From Actinomyces bowdenii (lineage in GTDB: Bacteria; Actinomycetota; Actinomycetes; Actinomycetales; Actinomycetaceae): a stretch of DNA of 64,000 nucleotides. This document shows positions 1-12,682 of the stretch, in pieces. The position numbers and the translations under genes were made by a program. The stretch is taken from the NCBI RefSeq assembly GCF_017592395.1, contig NZ_JAGFOU010000005.1, positions 1 to 64,000 of the forward strand. The letters are read 5' to 3'. The notes beneath the pieces were generated by a model. That model searched no databases. It saw nothing but the letters and a program-made list of their open reading frames with translations, and had not been told where the DNA came from. Within the stretch, counting starts at the first letter, position 1; each line of letters begins with the position of its first letter.

Positions 1-14
1 AGACCAGCCCCCTG

Positions 15-335
15 ATGTCACTCCTAGTACCAGCAGTTCTGTTCTTCCTGGCGGTCGCCGTCCTCGGCCTGCTTCCCATTCCTCTACCTAAGCCCATGTA
101 TCCAGAGTGGCAGATGGAGAAGCGCCGTCGACTCGCCAACCAGACCGCATCAGAAAAAGTCGATGAGTATCCCGACACAACACCGAGCATCCTCGCCCTC
201 AAAAACTATCAATCCACGCCACCGCAGAACACCGACCACTCATCCTCCTACACCCTCCCCATACCCGACGACGAGCCACCACCCCGCTCACATCACAACC
301 ACGACAGCGCACCACACCCCAGCACGCCAACATGA
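15..335 (+). CDS. Small single-pass membrane protein, unknown function
   Basis: The reading frame encodes 106 residues. Residues 2-24 form a hydrophobic stretch fit for a membrane anchor, followed by a basic patch (EKRRR) and a long polar tail rich in Pro, Ser, His and Thr. The ATG overlaps a TGA in another frame (TGATG at 13-17), which would fit translational coupling to a gene left of the window. The frame is also open to the window edge, so the protein could be longer at its N-terminus. I do not recognise a family. It lies upstream of two co-directional small genes in what may be the tail of a type VII secretion locus, but nothing in this protein proves that. Confidence 0.5.
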   Translation: MSLLVPAVLFFLAVAVLGLLPIPLPKPMYPEWQMEKRRRLANQTASEKVDEYPDTTPSILALKNYQSTPPQNTDHSSSYTLPIPDDEPPPRSHHNHDSAPHPSTPT

Positions 336-480
336 TAATATTGGATGTTAGGCCACCGGAAGACAATAGGCCGATACCTGCGAGGACCCCACCGACCGGT
401 AAGCGCTAGTCACATCACACCCGGGGCGCAAGGTCACACGGCCCAATAGCATGGACCCGGACAGAGGAGCAAGGAGAACC

Positions 481-954
481 ATGGGAGACACGATCAATAT
501 CCAGCTCGCCCCCGGATGGCGCACGATCACCCCGGAGGAGCTGCCCCCCAATATTCTCAACATCGGCGGGGAAGCCGTAAGATACATTGCTGCCGCCGTA
601 CCCAGCACACCGTCCTACGCGCCCAACCTTGTCGCCGTGCGCACCACCCTAGGCCCAGACGATAACCCCGAGGAGGTCCTCATAGCCTCCGCCAGGGTGA
701 TGGCCGATTCCATTCCCGGCATGCGCATGCTCGACGAACTCGCCGTTGCCGGTCCCCCCGAGGGCAGGCGTCTGCGCAGCGGGATCTACATCCTGGACGA
801 CATCTCCCTGACCATCCTCCAGATCGCCTGGCTCGATCGCACCGACGAGGGCACCCACCTGTGGACGGCCACATTCACCTGCGCCACACAGGAGTTCGGC
901 GCCCTGTCCGAGCATTTCGTCCACATGAGCAACACCCTGGAGGTGGCCGCATGA
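481..954 (+). CDS. Hypothetical protein, possible type VII secretion accessory
   Basis: This gene encodes 157 residues. The ATG at 481 is preceded by AAGGAG at 471-476, so it is preferred over the in-frame ATG at 451. There is no signal peptide or membrane segment, so the product is probably cytoplasmic. The opening (QLAPGWRTITPEEL) and the mixed alpha/beta composition recall small LpqN/DUF1795-like proteins encoded near actinobacterial ESX loci, but the resemblance is weak and I assign no function. Its stop overlaps the next start by four bases (ATGA at 951-954), so the two proteins are probably made together. Confidence 0.6.
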   Translation: MGDTINIQLAPGWRTITPEELPPNILNIGGEAVRYIAAAVPSTPSYAPNLVAVRTTLGPDDNPEEVLIASARVMADSIPGMRMLDELAVAGPPEGRRLRSGIYILDDISLTILQIAWLDRTDEGTHLWTATFTCATQEFGALSEHFVHMSNTLEVAA

Positions 955-1721
955 GCTCCTTCGACACCAGTCGCGGCATCATCATCCTCGAACCGGACCA
1001 GTGGGACGTCCTCCAGCGCATGCTCACCGGCCCCCTGACCCAGCGCGCCAACTACGCCGAGGGCGCCCTCGCGGGACTGGAGGATCTCGGCGTCATCGAC
1101 CCCTACGGGCCCACGCCCGCAGCACGCGGCATCCTCGCCGGCCTCATGAACTCCGACGCCCGCTACCTGCTGCGCCGACTCGCCCCCAACGACCCCCTGC
1201 CAGTGCGCGACCTCGCCATCGCACTATCCTCCCCCACTTGCACCATCGCACGCCACGACGCCGACGGCGTCCACATCTACGCCTGCGACGACATCGAGGT
1301 CCCCCACATCGCCCTGGCCAACGACCACCTCTACCCCCGCCCCATGATAGGCGACGGCCCCGATGCGGTCTACGGCACCCTCGCCGCCGCCGTGCGGCAG
1401 GGAGACATCGACGCCGCCGTGACCACGATGCGCACCATGGGAGAGTACGGACCACCAGGATCCACCTTCACCAACGACGCGGAGACCGGGCAATGGTCCA
1501 TCGTCCTACGCTCTCGCCAGGACAGGGAGGGAGACGGCTACACCACCACAGGGCAGGCCATGACCCTCGGTACCCGCAACGCCCTCTACCAGATCCTCGA
1601 GGAGCCGGGAGGCGCCACCGACCCGCACGGCCCCTCCTCGACGCAATATCCCCTCGAACCCCTCCTGGCCACCGACGTATGGACAACCATCACGCCCTGG
1701 CTATGGGCCACCCCTTCCTGA
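951..1721 (+). CDS. Hypothetical protein, possibly EspG-like
   Basis: This gene encodes 256 residues. The start at 951 is chosen because ATGA overlaps the stop of the preceding gene; the frame is open further upstream. The protein is soluble, with no signal peptide. Its N-terminus (LEPDQWDVLQRMLTGPLT) and overall size resemble ESX-associated EspG-type chaperones, and two small genes of similar character precede it. That is an impression from architecture only, because I see no diagnostic motif. The gene ends before a strong hairpin shared with the convergent lactose operon. Confidence 0.55.
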   Translation: MSSFDTSRGIIILEPDQWDVLQRMLTGPLTQRANYAEGALAGLEDLGVIDPYGPTPAARGILAGLMNSDARYLLRRLAPNDPLPVRDLAIALSSPTCTIARHDADGVHIYACDDIEVPHIALANDHLYPRPMIGDGPDAVYGTLAAAVRQGDIDAAVTTMRTMGEYGPPGSTFTNDAETGQWSIVLRSRQDREGDGYTTTGQAMTLGTRNALYQILEEPGGATDPHGPSSTQYPLEPLLATDVWTTITPWLWATPS

Positions 1722-1843
1722 GGGCCACACCCCCATCAACGCCCAGGACCGGGGCGGAACCCACCGCCGGACACCACTCACACCAAGGCCTCACCCACCG
1801 CCGCAGTTGCGGAGCCGGCTCAAGGGCCCGGGCTTCGAGCGTT

Positions 1844-1896
1844 GCGCGGGTGTGGTGGCGGCGTCATCGCGCATGACACTGCCACCACACCCGCGC
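1844..1896. terminator. Bidirectional hairpin between convergent genes
   Basis: Perfect 16-bp arms at 1844-1859 (GCGCGGGTGTGGTGGC) and 1881-1896 enclose a 21-nt loop that itself contains GTCAT...ATGAC. It lies between the + strand gene ending at 1721 and the - strand permease ending at 1938. There is no T-run, so termination activity is inferred from position and stem strength. Confidence 0.6.
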
Positions 1897-1937
1897 ACCG
1901 CTCCCGTGGCCTCAGCCCATCGGGCCGGCTCACCGCC

Positions 1938-6441
<4,504 letters not shown>

Positions 6442-6461
6442 TCACCGCGGTTCGCGCCGTG

Positions 6462-6477
6462 ATGTTGACCTCAACAT
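6462..6477. promoter_or_regulatory. LacI-family operator O1
   Basis: ATGTTGACCTCAACAT is a perfect 7-bp inverted repeat with a 2-bp centre, the form expected for a LacI/GalR regulator. It lies between the divergent lacZ and lacI-type genes, on the lacZ side. Confidence 0.7.
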
Positions 6478-6527
6478 AACGACACCCTCTCGGCTTCACA
6501 AGGCTTTCTCATCAGATAATCCGGTTT

Positions 6528-6543
6528 ATGTTAACGTCATCAC
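6528..6543. promoter_or_regulatory. LacI-family operator O2 (imperfect)
   Basis: ATGTTAACGTCATCAC matches O1 at 12 of 16 positions and is centred 66 bp away. A GATAAT -10-like element at 6515-6520 precedes it on the + strand. The site would therefore cover the start of the regulator transcript, consistent with autoregulation. Its ATG (6528) is in frame with the regulator but has no ribosome site. Confidence 0.55.
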
Positions 6544-6587
6544 AAGCCTTCGCCGAGCCTTCCGCGGGTCCTGGTAGCCTTCCCGGC

Positions 6588-7643
6588 ATGGGAACGGGAG
6601 GGGAGGCGCGGCGCGGGGGCGCGCGAGGGCCGGCGGCGGGCGCCCCGTCCCTGGCCGACGTCGCCCGACTGGCGGGCGTGTCCTCCCAAACGGTCTCCCG
6701 GGTCTCCAGCGGGGCCCCCAATGTGCGCCAGGCCACCCGCCGGAGGGTCCTGCAGGCCATGGACCAGCTGGGCTACTCCCCCAACCGGGCGGCACAGGCG
6801 CTGCGCCGGGGCTCCTCCCGGACGATCGGGGTGCTCACCCAGCAGATCCAGCGCACCGGCGAGGCCCTGACGACGGCAGGGGTGCTGGAGGCGGCGACCG
6901 AGGCCGGGTACGCCGTCAACCTCGCCCAGGTGGCCCGCCCCGAGTCCGAGGACCTGCGCCAGGCCTCGGTCCGGCTGGCCCATCAGGACATCGATGGGCT
7001 CGTCGTCGTCCAGGCGGGCACTGCCGGGCCGGAGCGGTTCTCGCTGCCCCCGGGCATGCCGGTGGCCGTATCCGACTCCGCCCTGGTGGGCCACTACCCC
7101 TCAGCCTCGGCCGACCAGGTCCAGGGCGTGCGCGACGCCGTCGACCACCTCCTGGACCTGGGGCACCGCACGATCCATCACGTCACCGGGCCCCCCGGCT
7201 CGCAGTCGGCGCTCATCCGCCGGGCCACCTGGGCCCGGCGCCTCCAGGAGGCCGGCATCGCGGCCCCCGAACCGGTGCCGGGCGACTGGGATCCGGCCGC
7301 CGGCTACCGGGCGGGCCTTCGCCTGGCCCGCGATCCCGAGGTCACCGCAGTGCTCTGCGCCAACGACGAGATCGCCTTGGGCCTCATCCGCGCCCTGCAC
7401 GAGCAGGGCCGGCGCGTGCCCGAGGAGGTCTCCGTCGTCGGCTTCGACGGCCTGGCCCTGGGTGAGTTCAGCTTCCCCCCGCTGACCACCGTGCGCCTGG
7501 ACTTCCGCCGGCACGGCCGCGCGATGGTGGAGCTCATCCTGGAGCAGGTGGCCGCAGGAGGGCCGCAGGGCGCCAGGAGCATGGTGATCCCCACCGAGAT
7601 GATCATCCGGGCCAGCACCGCTGCCCCGCCCCACCCCGGCTGA
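6588..7643 (+). CDS. LacI-family transcriptional regulator of the lactose operon
   Basis: The start at 6588 gives 351 residues; an in-frame ATG at 6528 lies inside the O2 operator and is less likely. After a Gly/Arg-rich tail of about 20 residues comes the LacI helix-turn-helix (PSLADVARLAGVSSQTVSRV) and hinge (RAAQALRRGSSRTIGVL). A periplasmic-binding-like sensor domain follows, with the usual CANDEIALGLIRALHEQGRRVPEEVSVVGFDG signature. It is divergent from lacZ and presumably binds the two palindromes between them, releasing them when galactosides are present. The effector is inferred from context, not from pocket residues. Confidence 0.88.
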   Translation: MGTGGEARRGGARGPAAGAPSLADVARLAGVSSQTVSRVSSGAPNVRQATRRRVLQAMDQLGYSPNRAAQALRRGSSRTIGVLTQQIQRTGEALTTAGVLEAATEAGYAVNLAQVARPESEDLRQASVRLAHQDIDGLVVVQAGTAGPERFSLPPGMPVAVSDSALVGHYPSASADQVQGVRDAVDHLLDLGHRTIHHVTGPPGSQSALIRRATWARRLQEAGIAAPEPVPGDWDPAAGYRAGLRLARDPEVTAVLCANDEIALGLIRALHEQGRRVPEEVSVVGFDGLALGEFSFPPLTTVRLDFRRHGRAMVELILEQVAAGGPQGARSMVIPTEMIIRASTAAPPHPG

Positions 7644-7683
7644 GCCGGTGCGCCGGGCGGGGCACGTGGCGGGGTCGGACGAT

Positions 7684-7760
7684 TCCCGCTGGGTGAGCCG
7701 CATTCCGCCCGCTCATACCCGGTCGCATCACCGGGCGGAATACGGATGACCCAGCAGGGA
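7684..7760. repeat. Long imperfect hairpin between convergent genes
   Basis: Arms 7684-7711 and 7732-7760 pair over about 28 bases with few mismatches around a 20-nt loop. The core words are GCTGGGT and ATTCCGCCCG. The hairpin probably serves as a terminator for both the regulator ending at 7643 and the - strand gene ending at 7766. A related sequence occurs at 38049-38140, so this may be a dispersed element. Confidence 0.6.
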
Positions 7761-7765
7761 GAGGC

Positions 7766-8566
7766 TCAGCGCCCCTGCTCCGGCAGCAGGATCGAGCAGC
7801 CCAGGGCGAAGGGGAAGCCGGGCTTGAGCAGGCACTGGACGGCGGGCTGGGCCAGCTCCACCACCCGGTCCGCGTCCAGGCCCTCCTGCCCGTCCTCGCC
7901 GAAGTCCGCCACCAGGTCGGAGTAGGGCACCCGCAGCTCCAAAAGGGACATGCCATCGGAGTGCGCGGCGGTCCTCCAGACCCCGCTGTCCATCTCCAGG
8001 AGCGTGCCCAGGTGGAAGCTCATGACGCCGGCATCATCGACGTCGGCGGGGATGGACAGCAGGTGGTGCGGCTCGGGATCCCGCGGTGCGCGCAGGGTGA
8101 AGATGAGGATGCCGCCGTCGCGGGCGGCCCGCAGCATGAGCCGGCCGATGTGGATGCTGAAGCCGATGAGGTCGAAGTCCCCCTCCATGGCCTCCTCGAA
8201 GCCCAGGGGCTCATCGAGCACGACCGGGGCGCCCTCACCGGGATCGTTGATGGCCCGGCGGCCCTGCGGAGTGGCCGCCCTGAGCAGGAGCACGCGGCCG
8301 CCCTCGGCCAGAGTCCCGGTCTCCACGTGCTCGCCCCACCCCTGGGGCACCTCGGTGGGTCCGGGCTCGGTCTCCACCAGGCCCATGCCCAGGACGGTGG
8401 CCAGATCGGTGCCGTCGCCGGGGCGGTGCCAGGTGATGGTGGCGTCGTCGTGCCAGATGGGCACCACCCCGTTGAAGGGGATGCCGAAACGCACGTGCTC
8501 CCGCTCATCGACGCGGCGCCCCGGGTCGGCGTGCCTGCCCGTGGGTCCCGCCAGGTACTCGCTCAT
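7766..8566 (-). CDS. Hypothetical cytoplasmic protein
   Basis: The product has 266 residues and no signal peptide or membrane segment. It is acidic, with alternating short strands and loops (EHVRFGIPFNGVVPIWHDDATITWHRPG near the N-terminus, PFALGCSILLPEQGR at the end). I do not recognise a family. It is transcribed alone: convergent with the LacI-type gene on one side and divergent from the Fes-like esterase on the other. It reads as an intact, well-used coding frame with the local base composition. Confidence 0.6.
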   Translation of the reverse strand: MSEYLAGPTGRHADPGRRVDEREHVRFGIPFNGVVPIWHDDATITWHRPGDGTDLATVLGMGLVETEPGPTEVPQGWGEHVETGTLAEGGRVLLLRAATPQGRRAINDPGEGAPVVLDEPLGFEEAMEGDFDLIGFSIHIGRLMLRAARDGGILIFTLRAPRDPEPHHLLSIPADVDDAGVMSFHLGTLLEMDSGVWRTAAHSDGMSLLELRVPYSDLVADFGEDGQEGLDADRVVELAQPAVQCLLKPGFPFALGCSILLPEQGR

Positions 8567-8863
8567 GGTTCCAGATTAGTCACCACGACCGGCCCGGCCG
8601 GGCACCCCGGGCGGCCCCGGCCCACCGGGGATCAGTCCCGCCCCGGGGCCCGCAGGGGGCGGGCCAGGGCGATGGAGGTGCGGAGGACCCGCAGGATGCT
8701 GCGGCGCTGATGCCGTGAGGTTTCCATCCCGCCACCGTAGGGCCGGGCGGGGGCGCCGGGAACGGGTAGCCCTCCCCGCCCCTGCCCACGGGCGCCCGCA
8801 GCGGCCATGGGCGCAGGCATCGCCAAGGGGCCCGGGCGCTCCGGAGGGGAGTGCCCCGCCGGG
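8567..8863. other. Intergenic region between divergent genes, nothing assigned
   Basis: With the iron box this gap covers about 320 bases. It is very GC-rich and contains several short GC inverted repeats (for example around 8600-8660). A 31-codon - strand frame at 8632-8727 has only a weak ribosome site and is not called. Confidence 0.4.
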
Positions 8864-8882
8864 AATGGTGAGGCTAACCTGA
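8864..8882. promoter_or_regulatory. DtxR/IdeR-type iron box overlapping a -10 element
   Basis: AATGGTGAGGCTAACCTGA read on the - strand matches the DtxR/IdeR consensus (TTAGGTTAGSCTAACCTAA type) at 14 of 19 positions. It contains TAACCT at 8875-8880, a TANNNT -10 element 7 bases before the ATG at 8888. Iron-bound repressor would therefore block the promoter. Confidence 0.6.
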
Positions 8883-8887
8883 GCGAC

Positions 8888-10219
8888 ATGGTCCCGCTGC
8901 TTGATCACGCCCTGACGGAACGACGGCGCGCCGCCACCCCTCCCCAGGCGGCGCGGCCCTGGCCCCTGCCCCGGGCCCGCTCCTCGCGGCTGACCGCCCT
9001 GGAGGAGTCGCTCACTCGCGCCGCTCCCGGCGAGCGCGACCGGATCCTCGACCGCTTCGAGGCCGAGGTCATGGCCGCAGGCACGCCCCTGGTGGAGGAG
9101 GGCTCCCGGGAGGGAGCCCGCATCGTGTCCTTCCTGCGGCGCGGGCCGGCCCCCCGGGGCGTCTACCTGGAGGCCAACCGGATCACCGACCCCACCGATC
9201 CGGGGGAGGCGCGCATGCTCCCGCTGGGCGGCAGCGACCTGTGTGCGCTGAGCCTGGAGATGCCGAGCACATGGATCGCCTCCTACCGCTTCGTCGTGCC
9301 CGGGAGCCCGCCACCGGCGGCGAGCCCGCACGAGGGGGTGAGGCTGGGGGACTACCGGGCCTTCCTGGCCCATGCCGAGCAGGATCCGCACTGCCGCGAG
9401 CGCCTGCCCGCCGGTGCGGGCGCACGGGGGCCGGCGGCCCATGGCGTGCTGGCCCTGGAGGAGGCGCCCGGGGTGCCGCACCGGGTCACGGCCGCCTGGC
9501 GGCGCCGGGATGCGGTCCTGACGGCCCCGGCCTCGGGTCGGGAGCTGGACCTGGTGGTGCTCACCCACCCGGGGGCGGGGGCCGGCAGCCCCCTCGTCAT
9601 CTGCCTGGACGGGGAGGCCTGGCTGGGTGACGCGCTGCTGGTCGAGGCGCTGGCCGCCGCCGTGGAGGAGGGGCGCATGGCCCCGCCGAGGCTCGCCCTG
9701 CTGTGCGCCGCCGAAGGCGCGCAGCGCCAGATCGACTGGGCCTGCGAGCCGGCGGAGTCCAGGGCGCTGCTGGAGGCGGTGCTGGCGCTGGCCGGGCCGG
9801 GGCCCGGCCATGGGACGGGCGGGAGCCGCCCCCCGGTGGTCGTCGCCGGTCAGAGCCTGGGCGGCCTGTTCGCCATGCTGTGCGCGGTGCGCCACGGGGA
9901 TCTGGTCGACGCGGTGGTGGCGCAGTCGGCCTCCCTGTGGTGGCCGCGGAGCGAGCCGGTGGATCCGGGGGCCGGGCGGTGGTTCGAGGAGGTGGGCCGG
10001 CGGGGCGACTCGGCACCGGTGGTGCTCCAGGGCGGCCGGCTGGAGTGGAACCTCGTGGGGGCGCTGCTGCATGCCCGCAGCCTGCTCGACGCCGTCGGGG
10101 CACTGGTGCCCGCACCGCACGACCTGGTCACCGGTGGGCACGACATGGCCTGGTGGCGGCGCGCCCTCCCGGGTGCGATCGAGCAGGCGGTGGGCGCCGC
10201 GGGGCGGGCCCGGCGCTGA
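8888..10219 (+). CDS. Enterochelin esterase-like hydrolase (Fes family)
   Basis: The start at 8888 gives 443 residues; the frame is open upstream, but the iron box and -10 element directly before this ATG suggest a leaderless transcript starting here. The N-terminal half is a Fes-like beta-rich domain. The C-terminal half is an alpha/beta hydrolase of the esterase D type with the nucleophile serine in VVVAGQSLGGLFAML and a likely catalytic histidine in VTGGHDMAWWR. Such enzymes cleave ferric siderophore esters or lactones in the cytoplasm to release iron. The iron box supports an iron-related role. No siderophore transport or synthesis genes lie in this window. Confidence 0.8.
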   Translation: MVPLLDHALTERRRAATPPQAARPWPLPRARSSRLTALEESLTRAAPGERDRILDRFEAEVMAAGTPLVEEGSREGARIVSFLRRGPAPRGVYLEANRITDPTDPGEARMLPLGGSDLCALSLEMPSTWIASYRFVVPGSPPPAASPHEGVRLGDYRAFLAHAEQDPHCRERLPAGAGARGPAAHGVLALEEAPGVPHRVTAAWRRRDAVLTAPASGRELDLVVLTHPGAGAGSPLVICLDGEAWLGDALLVEALAAAVEEGRMAPPRLALLCAAEGAQRQIDWACEPAESRALLEAVLALAGPGPGHGTGGSRPPVVVAGQSLGGLFAMLCAVRHGDLVDAVVAQSASLWWPRSEPVDPGAGRWFEEVGRRGDSAPVVLQGGRLEWNLVGALLHARSLLDAVGALVPAPHDLVTGGHDMAWWRRALPGAIEQAVGAAGRARR

Positions 10220-10253
10220 GGGGCGGGGGCCGCCGCTGAGGGCCCGGGGCGGC

Positions 10254-11264
<1,011 letters not shown>

Positions 11265-11451
11265 CTAGCGACGAGGCTGCAGCGGAGGCGCAACGAGGCT
11301 GGGCGCGGCGGCGCCGCCGGGCGAGCACCCCGCGCGCGCCAGGGGATGACGGGGCTGCGACCTGCACGGCCTCGGTGTTCACTGAGCGTTCACTGAGCAC
11401 CCCGCGCGCAAGGGGATGGCGCAGGGAGGCGTGGGCGGGGACACTGCCGTC

Positions 11452-12120
11452 ATGAGCCCCGAGACGCCCACTCCCCCACGACTCACCGATGAGCCCGCCC
11501 TTCTCCTGGCCGGCCTCGTCGACGACGCCGAGCACCTGGCGGGGCGGGCCGCCTCCGGGCGCGCCGTCGTCGGCCTCACCGGGGCTCCCGGGGCGGGCAA
11601 GTCCACCCTGGCCGCCGAGCTGGAGGCGCTGCTGGCAGGGCGGGGGCTGCTGGCGGGCAGCGTCCCCATGGATGGCTTCCACCTGTCCAATGCGGTGCTC
11701 GACGCCCTGGGGCGCCGTGGCCGCAAGGGCGCGCCGGACACCTTCGACGTCGCGGGCTACCTGGCCGTCCTGGACCGCGTGCGCGCCGGCGCCGAGGTCC
11801 TGGCCCCCGTCTACCGGCGCGACCTGCATGAGCCGGTGGCCGCCGGCACCCTGGTGAGCGGGCCGGGCATCGTGGTCACCGAGGGCAACTACCTGGCCCT
11901 GGAGGCGCAGGGGTGGGGGCCGGTGCGCGAGCGCATCGATGTGCTCATCCACCTGGAGGTCGACGAGGCGGAGCTGTCCCGGCGCCTGGTGGCCCGCCAC
12001 CAGGCCTTCGGGCGGGACCGGGCCCAGGCCGGCCACTGGGTGCGCAGCGTCGACCTGCCCAATGCCCGGCTGGTCTCGGCCAGCGCTCACCGCTGCGACC
12101 AGGTGTGGCGGCTGGGGTGA
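11452..12120 (+). CDS. P-loop nucleoside/fructose-type kinase (uridine kinase-like)
   Basis: The start at 11452 gives 222 residues; an in-frame ATG at 11416 is possible but directly abuts a GGGG run. The Walker A motif GAPGAGKST is followed by the substrate-binding SVPMDGFHLSNAVLDALGRRGRKGAPDTFDVAGY region. VVTEGNYLALE and a C-terminal RR..ARHQAFGRDRAQAGHWV complete the architecture of actinobacterial 'nucleoside/nucleotide kinase family' proteins related to uridine kinase and pantothenate kinase. The product is cytoplasmic. The substrate is not evident from motifs and the gene has no operon partner. Confidence 0.8.
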   Translation: MSPETPTPPRLTDEPALLLAGLVDDAEHLAGRAASGRAVVGLTGAPGAGKSTLAAELEALLAGRGLLAGSVPMDGFHLSNAVLDALGRRGRKGAPDTFDVAGYLAVLDRVRAGAEVLAPVYRRDLHEPVAAGTLVSGPGIVVTEGNYLALEAQGWGPVRERIDVLIHLEVDEAELSRRLVARHQAFGRDRAQAGHWVRSVDLPNARLVSASAHRCDQVWRLG

Positions 12121-12682
12121 CCCGCCTGCGCCGGCCCGCGCGCCACCACCGGTGCGCAGGGATGGGTGCGCTCCCCTGGGGGCTGTGGACGGGGAGGGTG
12201 GGGCTTGCGGTGGGGTGCGGATGGTCTGGCTCGCCTTGGTCATCAGGGGCTGGTGCTCAGAGGGCCGGCGCTCATCGGGGTCCCCTCTCCGGCGCGCAAG
12301 GGGCTGGCCGCCTGCGACGCCGACGACCGGCCCATCGTGCCGTCCTCCTCCGGCATGCATGGGGCTGGTGACTGGCCAAGGCGGTGGTGGGACGGGTTCG
12401 ATGGGACCTCACTTCGCGACAAAGGCGTCACTTCGCGACATGGACGGTACCTGCAGGTGTCGTCCATGTCGCGAAGTGACGCGCTTTTCGCGAAACGACG
12501 CCCAATCTGCGGCCCGTCGCGCAGCTCCTCGTGCAGGCGCCGCAGCCGGCCACCACCTCGAGGCCATCCAGCGCACCAAAGCCATCCAGCCCAGAACCCC
12601 GACCCACGCCCCGGACCACCCCGAGCCAGGAAGGGGCGCCAGAACCTCGCCCGCCCCGGTCGCGCCTCCCGGGGAAGCGCAC
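12121..12682. other. Intergenic region holding a palindromic element
   Basis: This gap of 562 bases lies between convergent genes (kinase ending 12120, gntP ending 12683). I see no credible coding frame. It contains the 58-bp palindrome at 12425-12482, flanked by partial copies of its arm: CACTTCGCGACA also occurs at about 12409-12420, and a TTTTCGCGAAACGACG variant follows from about 12484. Confidence 0.5.
12425..12482. repeat. 58-bp near-perfect palindrome
   Basis: Arms 12425-12446 and 12461-12482 are perfectly complementary over 22 bases. The centre contains the palindrome ACCTGCAGGT (12449-12458), so only two base pairs of the whole 58-bp element fail to match. The arm carries TCACTTCGCGACATGGAC, and a direct partial copy of the arm lies about 18 bases to the left. 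Position between convergent genes allows a terminator role. The size and the flanking partial copies also fit a dispersed palindromic element. Confidence 0.75.

Noticed and set aside
8632-8727. A 31-codon - strand frame (ends LARPLRAPGRD)
   Set aside because: It has only a weak GGTGGCGGG before the ATG and no relatives I recognise, so chance in GC-rich DNA is as likely.
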